NCBI GenBank assembly: GCA_017454295.1
Contig: JAFTDF010000016.1
Location: 1 to 64,000, forward strand
DNA: 64,000 bases
Source of the DNA: Bacilli bacterium
GTDB taxonomy: Bacteria > Bacillota_I > Bacilli_A > RFN20 > CAG-826
Reading direction: 5' to 3'
A program made the position numbers and the translations under genes. Positions 52,055 to 59,047 of this stretch are shown piece by piece (the first letter of the stretch is position 1; the number at the start of each line of letters is the position of its first letter). The notes below the pieces were generated by a model that worked only from the letters and a program-made list of their open reading frames with translations, ran no database searches and was not told the DNA's origin.

Positions 52055-53014
52055 ATGGCTATGGAATACGATGTCTCCATCACGATGCCGATCTATAAAA
52101 ACGCCGCTTCGTTACGGCGCTGCCTCGACTCGATTTTAGCCCAAGACTACCAAGGGACCTACGAAGTCATTTTGGCCGTCGACGATTCGGGGGATGGATC
52201 GTTACAAATCGCCGAAGAATACTGCGCCAAATACCCTGACAAATTCATCCTCCACCACCCCCCTTATCGGATGGGGGTCTCTGGAGCGCGCAAAGAAGCG
52301 CAGGCCTTAGCCAGAGGCAAATACATCTACGCCGCGGATGGGGATGACGAACTCAAGGAGAATTGCCTCTCCACTTTGGTGGGCACGCTAGAAAAATACG
52401 ACGCCGACTTGGTCAATTGCTCGTTTTATCTGGCCAAAAAAAGCCGCAAAGGCGCTTTGCTTTACCCCTTCCGCCGCCCCCGGAAAATCTATAATACCGC
52501 CCAAGCCGTCTCCGCCTTTTTGATGGATGCGACCTTCCGGGGCTTCCTTTGGACCAAACTCTATAAGGCGGAACTATTAAAGAAATCCCCGCAGATCTCC
52601 ATGCCCGGACAAGGCGTGATCTTCGAAGACGTCGCCTTCGTGGCGAGTTTGCTCTCCCATTGCAAGAAAGTCGTCAATATCCCCACCCCTTTGTATTATT
52701 ACTACAAAGATAACCCCGATTCCGAAGTCACTAAGATTCGGAAAGACCGGGCCCTCCGCCACCTCGCCGTCTTCGCCGTCATCCGGCTCTTCTTCCAAAT
52801 CCAGCAGCAACCCGATTCCATCAAGGCCTTCCGCAAAAAAGCCTACCGTATGAAATGGTCCCTCGACTTCGATCTAGGCAAGGACAAAAAAGGCGGTCTG
52901 ACCAAAGCGGAGGCCAAAGCGATCTTAGCCGCATTTAAAAAGGTCGTCGGCAAGGACGACCTGGATGTCAAAGGCGAAATCTACGAACCCTATGTCGAAG
53001 GCGCGATCATCTAG
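52055..53014 (+). CDS. Family 2 glycosyltransferase
   Basis: A 319-residue GT-A fold enzyme: VSITMPIYKNAASLRRCLDS, AVDDSGDGS and the metal motif YAADGDDEL. It adds a sugar from a nucleotide sugar to an unknown acceptor, probably envelope glycan or glycolipid. No membrane helix is evident. Its end overlaps the convergent LafB-like gene by eight bases. Confidence 0.85.
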   Translation: MAMEYDVSITMPIYKNAASLRRCLDSILAQDYQGTYEVILAVDDSGDGSLQIAEEYCAKYPDKFILHHPPYRMGVSGARKEAQALARGKYIYAADGDDELKENCLSTLVGTLEKYDADLVNCSFYLAKKSRKGALLYPFRRPRKIYNTAQAVSAFLMDATFRGFLWTKLYKAELLKKSPQISMPGQGVIFEDVAFVASLLSHCKKVVNIPTPLYYYYKDNPDSEVTKIRKDRALRHLAVFAVIRLFFQIQQQPDSIKAFRKKAYRMKWSLDFDLGKDKKGGLTKAEAKAILAAFKKVVGKDDLDVKGEIYEPYVEGAII

Positions 53015-54026
53015 ATCCGCCTTTTTCTTTCAGCAATTGCTCGTAAGCCGCTTTTAAGCGTTGCCCCACTTTGGGCAGATCGCGGTCCAAGGCGACTTGG
53101 TACCCCGCTTCCAAGAGGGCGGGATCTTCGCCTTTTTCAAGCAGCGAAGAAAGAGTGGCGGCGAATTCGTCGTTATCTTTGCACATGTGGCAGTTTTTGC
53201 CGTCTTCGAGCCAAGGTTTATAAACCCCGATATCGCGGATGACGAGCGGACAATGGGTGGCCAAAGCCTCCAGAACGACGATGCCTTCGGTCTCTTCATA
53301 AGAAGGGAAAAAGAGGGCGCTGGCTTCGTGGTAGGCTCCTTTAATCAGGTCGCCACTGCAATAGCCGGCCATGATGACATTCTCAGGTTTGCGTTTGATG
53401 GCTTTGAGGATCTTGGTGGAGGTCAAAATCCGCTGCAACGCCCCAAACCAGATGAATTTGGTGTTCGGGAAGCGCCGCGCCACTTCGATGAAATCGATGA
53501 GGCCTTTTCGCTCAAAGGGGAAGCCCACGCCCATGAAGAATTTCTCGTCTTTGGCTAAGCCAAACTTCTTCCGGAACGCGGCAACGGCCTCTTCTTTACG
53601 CTCATAGGCGGGGATATCGATGCCATTGGAGATGGCGATGACGTTTTGGCAATAACCATACCCTTTGATTAAATCGCGGGCGTAAGGCGTAGGCGCGATG
53701 ATCATATCGGCCCGGGAATACATGTATTTGAGTTGACGGTCGAAGGTCGGTTCCATCACTTTCCACAGGCGGAACGAATTTCGGAAATCCTCAAAGGTGG
53801 AATGGCCATGGACGATCACGGGGATCCCCCGCTTCTTACAACGTTGCAATACGCGATGGCTCTTGCCGAAATAGGTATTGATATGGGCGATATCGTAATC
53901 GGCCTTTTTGTCGATGATCGGCTCGATGCCGGCGTCTTTGCAGGCTTGGAGCTGATGGGACATGGCCCGCCCGATACCGCTATGTTTGATGGTATCCGCG
54001 TTTTGGAAGTAAATGAGGGTTTTCAT
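53007..54026 (-). CDS. Glycolipid glycosyltransferase, LafB/BgsA/CpoA-like (GT4)
   Basis: A 339-residue GT-B enzyme very like the second-step diglycosyl-diacylglycerol synthases of Bacilli: KHSGIGRAMSHQLQACKDAG, YDIAHINTYFGKSHRVL, VIVHGHSTFEDFRNSF, and the C-terminal SYEETEGIVVLEALATHCP. It should add a sugar to monoglycosyl-diacylglycerol, giving a membrane glycolipid and lipoteichoic-acid anchor. The first-step enzyme LafA is not here. ATG 54026 follows TATCAT by ten bases and lacks a Shine-Dalgarno. Confidence 0.85.
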   Translation of the reverse strand: MKTLIYFQNADTIKHSGIGRAMSHQLQACKDAGIEPIIDKKADYDIAHINTYFGKSHRVLQRCKKRGIPVIVHGHSTFEDFRNSFRLWKVMEPTFDRQLKYMYSRADMIIAPTPYARDLIKGYGYCQNVIAISNGIDIPAYERKEEAVAAFRKKFGLAKDEKFFMGVGFPFERKGLIDFIEVARRFPNTKFIWFGALQRILTSTKILKAIKRKPENVIMAGYCSGDLIKGAYHEASALFFPSYEETEGIVVLEALATHCPLVIRDIGVYKPWLEDGKNCHMCKDNDEFAATLSSLLEKGEDPALLEAGYQVALDRDLPKVGQRLKAAYEQLLKEKGGSR

Positions 54027-54060
54027 GGCTGAAAAAATGATACCACAAACCCAGCCCACG

Positions 54061-54086
54061 AAAACAAAAACCCCGGTTTCCCGGGG
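54061..54086 (-). terminator. tRNA-Thr terminator
   Basis: Minus strand: CCCCGG-GAAA-CCGGGG followed by TTTTTGTTTT. Confidence 0.92.
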
Positions 54087-54098
54087 GTCTATTCGAAT

Positions 54099-54172
54099 TG
54101 GTGCCCTCACCCTTAGTCGAAAAGAGGTCTGATCCTTACCATGGATCCGTTCTACCGCTGAACTATGAGGGC
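54099..54172 (-). tRNA. tRNA-Thr (anticodon GGU)
   Basis: A 74-nt cloverleaf with all arms: acceptor GCCCTCA/TGAGGGC, D stem GTTC/GAAC with loop AGCGGTA, anticodon stem GATCC/GGATC with loop ATGGTAA (anticodon GGT), T stem CTCTT/AAGGG with loop TTCGACT, discriminator A and encoded CCA. GGU reads ACC and ACU codons. Confidence 0.93.
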
Positions 54173-54217
54173 AGCGGGCTTCCCAAATCCCTACAGTCGG
54201 GGTTTGGCAGCGAGTGG

Positions 54218-54246
54218 ATTATAGGACAACAAAGTTGCGACTGCAA
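54218..54246 (-). promoter_or_regulatory. tRNA-Thr promoter
   Basis: Minus strand: TTGCAG (54241-54246), 17 nt, TATAAT (54218-54223), about 46 bases before the mature 5' end. I see no other feature in 54247-54330 except an AACTTTTT/AAAAAGTT repeat. Confidence 0.8.
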
Positions 54247-54330
54247 TGTTTTCTTTCTTTCTAAGCCCCGCTTCTTCCTTTTCTATGGCTATGAAGCAGG
54301 AGAAAACCATGGGATAAAAAGAAACTTTTT

Positions 54331-54380
54331 AAAAAAGTTGACCCACCCCCCTTCCTTTTCAAAAATGGGTAAGTTATGCT
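54331..54380 (+). promoter_or_regulatory. Promoter block of peptide copy 2
   Basis: AAAAAAGT (54331-54338), eight bases, CCCCCTTCCTTTT (54347-54359), fifteen bases, TATGCT (54375-54380). Same blocks and same spacing as at 293-342 on the other strand. TTCCTT to TATGCT is 17 nt. Confidence 0.6.
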
Positions 54381-54385
54381 GAACC

Positions 54386-54442
54386 CGGATCGGGAAACCG
54401 ATCCACCAGCTATCGCCAAGGAGGACGCTTCATGGTCGATAG
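54386..54442 (+). other. 5' hairpins of the copy 2 transcript, SD and AUG in loop
   Basis: First stem GGATCGG-GAAA-CCGATCC near the predicted 5' end. Second stem CTATCG (54410-54415) with CGATAG (54437-54442); its 21-nt loop holds AAGGAGG and the ATG at 54432. Compared with copy 1 the closing pair is G-C instead of C-G, a compensatory change. TTTGCCGGG (54449-54457), just downstream, is complementary over nine bases to CCCGGCAAA in the 3' hairpin. Confidence 0.5.
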
Positions 54443-54539
54443 AATGGGTTTGCCGGGTCGGAAAGAGGAACTGCGTGATGACCGAGTTGATCTTGGTTCT
54501 CGTGCTTCTTATCCTGCTAGTGCGACAACTTGGACTTAG
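54432..54539 (+). CDS. Leader ORF of peptide copy 2
   Basis: A 35-residue frame beginning MVDRMGLPGRKEEL with the strong Shine-Dalgarno AAGGAGG. LPG at residues 7-9 matches the copy 1 leader (MWIGPSLPG). It runs through the hydrophobic-peptide gene in another phase and stops ten bases before it does. Its likely role is translational coupling or occupancy control, by analogy with mok over hok. Whether the peptide itself matters is unknown. Confidence 0.4.
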   Translation: MVDRMGLPGRKEELRDDRVDLGSRASYPASATTWT

Positions 54540-54549
54540 GGATAAATGA
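54478..54549 (+). CDS. Small hydrophobic peptide, copy 2 (type I toxin-like)
   Basis: A 23-residue peptide: one hydrophobic helix (MTELILVLVLLILLV) and a charged end (RQLGLRDK). It aligns with copy 1 (MLTKLILVFVLFILTV) at most positions of the core. Its ATG is preceded by AAGAGGAA. Its codons lie in a unit with promoter, structured leader and terminator hairpin, and an antisense promoter faces it. All of this is seen only by eye; expression and toxicity are not known. Confidence 0.58.
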   Translation: MTELILVLVLLILLVRQLGLRDK

Positions 54550-54579
54550 AGAAAACCCCTTCCCGGCAAAGGGAGGGGG
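54550..54579. terminator. Shared terminator hairpin of peptide copy 2 and its antisense
   Basis: CCCCTTCCC (54556-54564), loop GGCAAA, GGGAGGGGG (54571-54579). Read on the minus strand it is followed by TTTTCTTCATTT, a good terminator for the antisense RNA. On the plus strand the stem is strong but the following bases are not T-rich. Confidence 0.65.
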
Positions 54580-54597
54580 CCTTCAAAACCTAAGTTC

Positions 54598-54625
54598 ATT
54601 ATAGCACTATAAATGGGCCCGGCAA
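54598..54625 (-). promoter_or_regulatory. Antisense promoter facing peptide copy 2
   Basis: Minus strand: TTGCCG (54620-54625), 16 nt, TATAAT (54598-54603). Transcription should begin near 54591 and stop after the shared hairpin, giving an RNA of roughly 45-50 nt that overlaps the 3' end of the peptide message. No gene follows, since tRNA-Thr has its own promoter, so an antisense regulator is the natural reading. It could instead be a fortuitous site downstream of the lipoprotein gene. Confidence 0.5.
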
Positions 54626-54652
54626 GCCCTCTGGGATCTTCGGTTTTATTCG

Positions 54653-55285
54653 TTACGCATCGATGAAATAAAGACAATAACCCTGCCCGATGTCCGGATT
54701 TTCATACTTCAGCAATAGATAGAGGGTGTTCTCTCCTTGAAACAAACTCGGCTCGAGATGGAAGCGTTCCTCCTTGATTTGCGTGCCATGGCCTCCATTG
54801 ACCTCAGGGAAATAGAAAGCGATGAAGGGTCGGGGGACCCACCATTTCTTCGGCTCGGGTAAGACGGATTTGGGCTGGAGCTGCTTGGCATTTTCAAGAG
54901 CCACCGATTCGGGCAAGGCGAAATAAGAGAAGGAAATGCTCTCATCGGCTTCGGGAAGGGAAATCGCAAAATCACCCGCTCCATAGGAAAGGTGGCGATA
55001 AGTCGCGGGATCGCGGAGCTCGCCATTAGGGTAAAGCGAAGCAGAGACGACGCTATGTATCACATAGGCATCGCAATAAGGCGCCGCTTCCCCGGTTTCG
55101 ACATCCACGATTTCGTAGGTGATTGAGGGTAAGAATTCGATGAAACAATCCTTGCTGCCGTTCAGAGAAAAATCCAAAGGCTCGGCATAAACGGGCCGAT
55201 GGTTGCAGGTGATTTGCTTATGGTTACATCCGCATAGCAAAGCCAAGGAGACCAGAACGAGTCCGTTAACGCGATAATTCGCCAT
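54653..55285 (-). CDS. Putative lipoprotein
   Basis: A protein of about 210 residues starting MANYRVNGLVLVSLALLCGC, a lipoprotein signal with the lipobox LCGC. The mature part is beta-rich (ITYEIVDVETGEAAPYCDAY, FYFPEVNGGHGTQIKEERF). I recognise no family. Its start lies within the last 20 bases of rimO, in another phase; an ATG nine bases earlier is also possible. It ends the malQ-rimO operon. Confidence 0.65.
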   Translation of the reverse strand: MANYRVNGLVLVSLALLCGCNHKQITCNHRPVYAEPLDFSLNGSKDCFIEFLPSITYEIVDVETGEAAPYCDAYVIHSVVSASLYPNGELRDPATYRHLSYGAGDFAISLPEADESISFSYFALPESVALENAKQLQPKSVLPEPKKWWVPRPFIAFYFPEVNGGHGTQIKEERFHLEPSLFQGENTLYLLLKYENPDIGQGYCLYFIDA

Positions 55286-56558
55286 AGAGGTCATACACCA
55301 TCGCGAAGGTGATTTTGACCTTCACAACGTCTCCTTCCTTTAAGGGTTCCTCGCTTTTGAAGAGAATCCGCCCATCGATATCGTCGGGGGCATTCCAATA
55401 GGAACGAAGCAGGTATTCGTTAGGCTTTTTGCCTTTGCCGATGACGAGCCCTTCCATGATTTCCCCAACGTGGGTTTTGTTGTTTTCATAGGAAATGGAG
55501 CGTTGGACTTTCAATAGTTCCTCGGCCCGTTTCTTCTTGGTGGATTCGCGGCATTGATGGGGCAACTTATCGCCAAGCGTCCCTTCTTCGCGGGAATAAG
55601 GGAAGACGCCCATATGGTCGAAGCGGATCTTTTTTAAGAAAGCGATCGTCTTGGCTTGGTCGACCTCATTCTCCCCGGGGAAGCCGGCGATCAGCGTGGT
55701 GCGTAAAATCGCATCGGGGCATTTTTGCTTGATCTTGAGGAAGAGCTCCTCGGTTTCTTTTTGGTCGCTATGGCGGCGCATGGCCTTGAGTTGCTTATTC
55801 GAGGCGCATTGGACGGGAATATCAAAATAATGGGCGATCTGCGTGCTTTTCGCGATTAAATCGATCAGTTCATCGGGAATTTCGCTGGGATAAAGATAGA
55901 GCAAGCGGATCGAATAGAACCCAATCTCTTCCAAACCGCGAAGCAAATCGCAGATATCGGGTTTCTTCCCGGGGAAGTCCTTGCCATAGACCGTGGTGTC
56001 TTGGGAGATCAATGAGATTTCCTTGATGCCCTTTTCCTTCAGGATTCTGGCCTCGGCGAGGATTTCCTCATAAGGACGGCTGCGGAAGCGGCCCCGAATC
56101 AAAGGGATCGCGCAGAAGGCGCAAAAATTATCGCAACCTTCCGAGATGCGTAGATAAGCGCTGTAATCGCCGGTGGATACGACGCGGGCCAAAGGGTTCA
56201 TGGGGGCGATTCCTTGTTCCCCCGTCAGTTCTTCTAACCGAGAGGCAAGTTCCTTATAGTCGCGGATCGGCACGATCAAATCGGCTTCGGGCATGGTGCC
56301 TTTGAGCTCTTCGTAATAACGCTCGGCCAAACACCCCACCACAATCAACTTGCCGGGGTATTTGCTCATCTCGAAGATGGTGTCGATGGATTCGCGCTTG
56401 GCATCGCCGATGAAGCCGCAGGTATTGACAATGATAAAATCGGCCTGTTCGGGCGAGGCGGTGATCACGAAGCGATCCCGGGGGAACATCGCCAACATCA
56501 TCTCGGAATCAACGAGGTTTTTGGCGCATCCTAGCGAAACAAGGCCGATTTTTTTCAT
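55266..56558 (-). CDS. rimO: Ribosomal protein S12 methylthiotransferase
   Basis: A 430-residue radical-SAM enzyme that methylthiolates an Asp of S12. The N-terminal cluster cysteines are in SLGCAKNLVDSE, NTCGFI and VGCLAERY. The radical-SAM motif is CDNFCAFC. A TRAM domain closes the protein. Start ATG 56558 (MKKIGLVSLGCAKN) is two bases after the malQ stop; longer frames overlap malQ. Confidence 0.95.
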   Translation of the reverse strand: MKKIGLVSLGCAKNLVDSEMMLAMFPRDRFVITASPEQADFIIVNTCGFIGDAKRESIDTIFEMSKYPGKLIVVGCLAERYYEELKGTMPEADLIVPIRDYKELASRLEELTGEQGIAPMNPLARVVSTGDYSAYLRISEGCDNFCAFCAIPLIRGRFRSRPYEEILAEARILKEKGIKEISLISQDTTVYGKDFPGKKPDICDLLRGLEEIGFYSIRLLYLYPSEIPDELIDLIAKSTQIAHYFDIPVQCASNKQLKAMRRHSDQKETEELFLKIKQKCPDAILRTTLIAGFPGENEVDQAKTIAFLKKIRFDHMGVFPYSREEGTLGDKLPHQCRESTKKKRAEELLKVQRSISYENNKTHVGEIMEGLVIGKGKKPNEYLLRSYWNAPDDIDGRILFKSEEPLKEGDVVKVKITFAMVYDLYGELSR

Positions 56559-56560
56559 GA

Positions 56561-58039
56561 TTAGAAACGTCCGGTGGCGACGATGAGGTCTTTTAAGAAC
56601 GGCAGGCGTTTCTTGAAGGCTTCGAAGTCTTCGAGTTTCCACGTCCAGTTGCGATCATCGACGATACCCGGGACATTGGTGCGGGCGATGGTATCGAGTT
56701 CGAGGATATCCTGCATGGAGAGGATGGCCATGTTGGCGGGTTTGCGCATGCAATAGGTGATCATGCGGTCCACCGGAGAGCCGGTGACGATACCCATATT
56801 GGCCAAAGCGTGGAGCCAATCCCCCTGCTGCTGGGCGGGGAGAAGGTAGAAATATGAGAGCATGGTGTCATTATCGTGGGTATCCAGATAAGCCACGGAA
56901 TTGACGCGGTTCCAATCGCCTTTATGGGCGAGTTCGCAATCGGTGAAGGTGAACTGGATGACGTTCATGCCGGGGAAATTGTAATGGTCGCGCAAAGTCA
57001 AGACTTCGTCACGGAGATCGCCTAAGTCCTCGGCAATAATGGAGAGGTCGGGATATTTGGCGAAAAGGGAATCAAACAGCGCATAGCCGGGGGCTTCGAT
57101 CCAGGCCCCATCCACCGCGGTCGGGCATTCGGCGGGAATCTGCCAATAGGTGTCGAAGGCGCGGAAATGGTCGAGACGGATGATGTCGTAGAGGGCGGCA
57201 TTGAGGTGGATACGGTTTTCGATGAAGAAGAAATCTTCTTTCTCGAGCTTCTTCCAGTTATAGATGGGGTTGCCCCAACGTTGGCCGGTCGCGGAGAAAT
57301 AATCCGGGGGTACGCCGGCGACGCAAGAGGGAAGCTTGGTCTCCTCGTCGAGGAGGAAGGAATCTTGATTCGCCCAAACGTCGACGGAGTCATAGCCGAC
57401 ATAGAAAGGCACGTCGCCGATGATGCGGATGCCTTTGGAAAGGGCATAGGCATGGAGTTTTTCCCATTGGGCGTAGAGAACCATTTGGATAAAGACCTCG
57501 AAGTTGGCTTCCTTTTGGTCCTTTTTGTTCAAGGCGGGACGCTTGCCGATCCAGCCTTTGACTTCGGCGGGCCATTCGTTCCAAGAAGAGGGATAACGAC
57601 GCTTATTCATCATAAACACCGACCAATCCTTCACCCAGTCATGGGCTTGGGCGAACGCAGCGAGGCGGGCTTGAGCATCTTCTTCCTCAAGGAAGGTTTC
57701 GTAGGCTTCGCGGAGATACTTCAATTTGAAGGCCTTGACTTGGTCATAACGGACCTTGGAGGCGATGAAGTCCTCGGGGACGATTTTGCCTAAGAGTCCT
57801 TCGGCGGCAAGGGCATCGAGATCGACGAATTGCTCATCGATGGCAAAAGACGAATACGGTTGATAAGGCGAATTGCCATAGCCGAGGGGGTTTAACGGCA
57901 AAATCTGCCACAGCGAAAAGCCGGCGGATTTGATTAAATCAATAAATTCATAGGCGCTCGGTCCGAAATCGCCGATGCCGTATTTCCCGGGGAGGGAGGT
58001 CACGGAGAGAAGCAGACCTGCTTGACGTTTGTTTTCCAT
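56561..58039 (-). CDS. malQ: 4-alpha-glucanotransferase
   Basis: A 492-residue GH77 amylomaltase that moves maltodextrin segments and releases glucose. Signatures: GLLLSVTSLPGKYGIGDFG, WQILPLNPLGYGNSPYQ, RLDHFRAFDTYWQIP and AEDLGD. It follows GAGGTATCCC and has an upstream promoter with a palindrome. It leads an operon with rimO, which is unrelated in function. Confidence 0.95.
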   Translation of the reverse strand: MENKRQAGLLLSVTSLPGKYGIGDFGPSAYEFIDLIKSAGFSLWQILPLNPLGYGNSPYQPYSSFAIDEQFVDLDALAAEGLLGKIVPEDFIASKVRYDQVKAFKLKYLREAYETFLEEEDAQARLAAFAQAHDWVKDWSVFMMNKRRYPSSWNEWPAEVKGWIGKRPALNKKDQKEANFEVFIQMVLYAQWEKLHAYALSKGIRIIGDVPFYVGYDSVDVWANQDSFLLDEETKLPSCVAGVPPDYFSATGQRWGNPIYNWKKLEKEDFFFIENRIHLNAALYDIIRLDHFRAFDTYWQIPAECPTAVDGAWIEAPGYALFDSLFAKYPDLSIIAEDLGDLRDEVLTLRDHYNFPGMNVIQFTFTDCELAHKGDWNRVNSVAYLDTHDNDTMLSYFYLLPAQQQGDWLHALANMGIVTGSPVDRMITYCMRKPANMAILSMQDILELDTIARTNVPGIVDDRNWTWKLEDFEAFKKRLPFLKDLIVATGRF

Positions 58040-58061
58040 AAGGGATACCTCTATTTGTTTT

Positions 58062-58089
58062 ATTGTAACACATTAATCTAATGTGTCAT
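58062..58089 (-). promoter_or_regulatory. malQ promoter with operator-like palindrome
   Basis: ACACATTA-GAT-TAATGTGT (58068-58086), a perfect 8-bp inverted repeat that fills the spacer between ATGACA (58084-58089) and TACAAT (58062-58067) on the minus strand. A repressor here would block malQ. It also overlaps the stop of the upstream gene. It is not followed by a T-tract, so a terminator is less likely. Confidence 0.6.
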
Positions 58090-59029
58090 TTCCAGATGAT
58101 GCAAAGTGGCGCGCTTTTTTCTTCATCGCCCGCTTTTGCTTCCACGCCTCGAAGTCGAGCTTCATATGGCGATGCTCAAAGGGGTAGGCCATAATCGGGC
58201 CGGCGATGAGTGTGCCCAAAGCGATCCAAGGCAAAATCCAAATCACGGGGGTGTAATACATGGTGCCATCAACATAGAAGATCATCAAATAGGGAATGAA
58301 GATCTTTGAAGCGATGGGATCGAGCCATTCCATGACCCCGGGTTGGGGGCCAAAGGCCATCGACTGATTGGCGGGGCCATAATGCTGATTGGCGCGATAA
58401 AGCACCCCATCGGCGCCGAGCCAATCATGGGGAAAACTCTTTAACTTCAATAACGGGCCATAGAAGATCGCGTGGAGGGCGACCAATCCAAGCACCGCCC
58501 CAAAGGCCACCGGCAGCCATTTTAAGCGCCGATAATCCAGGGTATGGCGTTTGGAGGTGACCATCAAAACCGCGGTAATCACCAGCACGCTATGACAGAA
58601 ATAGAAACGCAGCGCCTCAACTAGATACACCGGATTGGCCCAACCCCCTTCGAGATGGTTCAACCGCATCACGCCCGTGGGGAAGAAATGGACCGCGAAC
58701 CCGGAGATGAAGCCGATGTAATACATGTAATCCTTCATCGTCGGGGTGCCCCAGTTATAGATAAAAGGAGCCAGCAAGACCAAAGCGGCGCAAAGATTGG
58801 GAATGGTCGAATCCACCCACCCTTCCGGCCAAAGATTTGGATATCCCGGCAGGAATTGCTTGAGGAAATGGAGGGCAAAATTCGTCCACAGCAAGATCTC
58901 GATCGTGGCATGGGCGAAACGGGGTCCTTTCTTCTTGCAAAGGAAGTAAAGCCCCACCGTCACCGCCCCTAAAAGCGCGATGAAAAAGAAGTAATAGAAA
59001 TCGTACATGTGTTCATAACGCCAATCCAT
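58073..59029 (-). CDS. TIGR02206/YwaF-like membrane protein
   Basis: A 318-residue protein with about seven membrane helices (FFIALLGAVTVGLYFLC near the start; MYYIGFISGFAVHFFPTG in the middle) and conserved His in ALHFLKQF and NHLEGGW. The arrangement matches the TIGR02206 family of integral membrane proteins; function unknown. It is the last gene of the cardiolipin-to-galK operon. Confidence 0.7.
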   Translation of the reverse strand: MDWRYEHMYDFYYFFFIALLGAVTVGLYFLCKKKGPRFAHATIEILLWTNFALHFLKQFLPGYPNLWPEGWVDSTIPNLCAALVLLAPFIYNWGTPTMKDYMYYIGFISGFAVHFFPTGVMRLNHLEGGWANPVYLVEALRFYFCHSVLVITAVLMVTSKRHTLDYRRLKWLPVAFGAVLGLVALHAIFYGPLLKLKSFPHDWLGADGVLYRANQHYGPANQSMAFGPQPGVMEWLDPIASKIFIPYLMIFYVDGTMYYTPVIWILPWIALGTLIAGPIMAYPFEHRHMKLDFEAWKQKRAMKKKARHFASSGNDTLD

Positions 59030-59047
59030 GGACGATTCCCCCTTCGA

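Noticed and set aside
54098-54382. A 94-codon plus-strand frame across tRNA-Thr
   Set aside because: It runs antisense through a complete tRNA and its promoter; no ribosome site.
54261-54677. A 138-codon minus-strand frame across peptide copy 2
   Set aside because: No ribosome site, and it crosses both hairpins and the copy 2 promoter block; composition is not protein-like.
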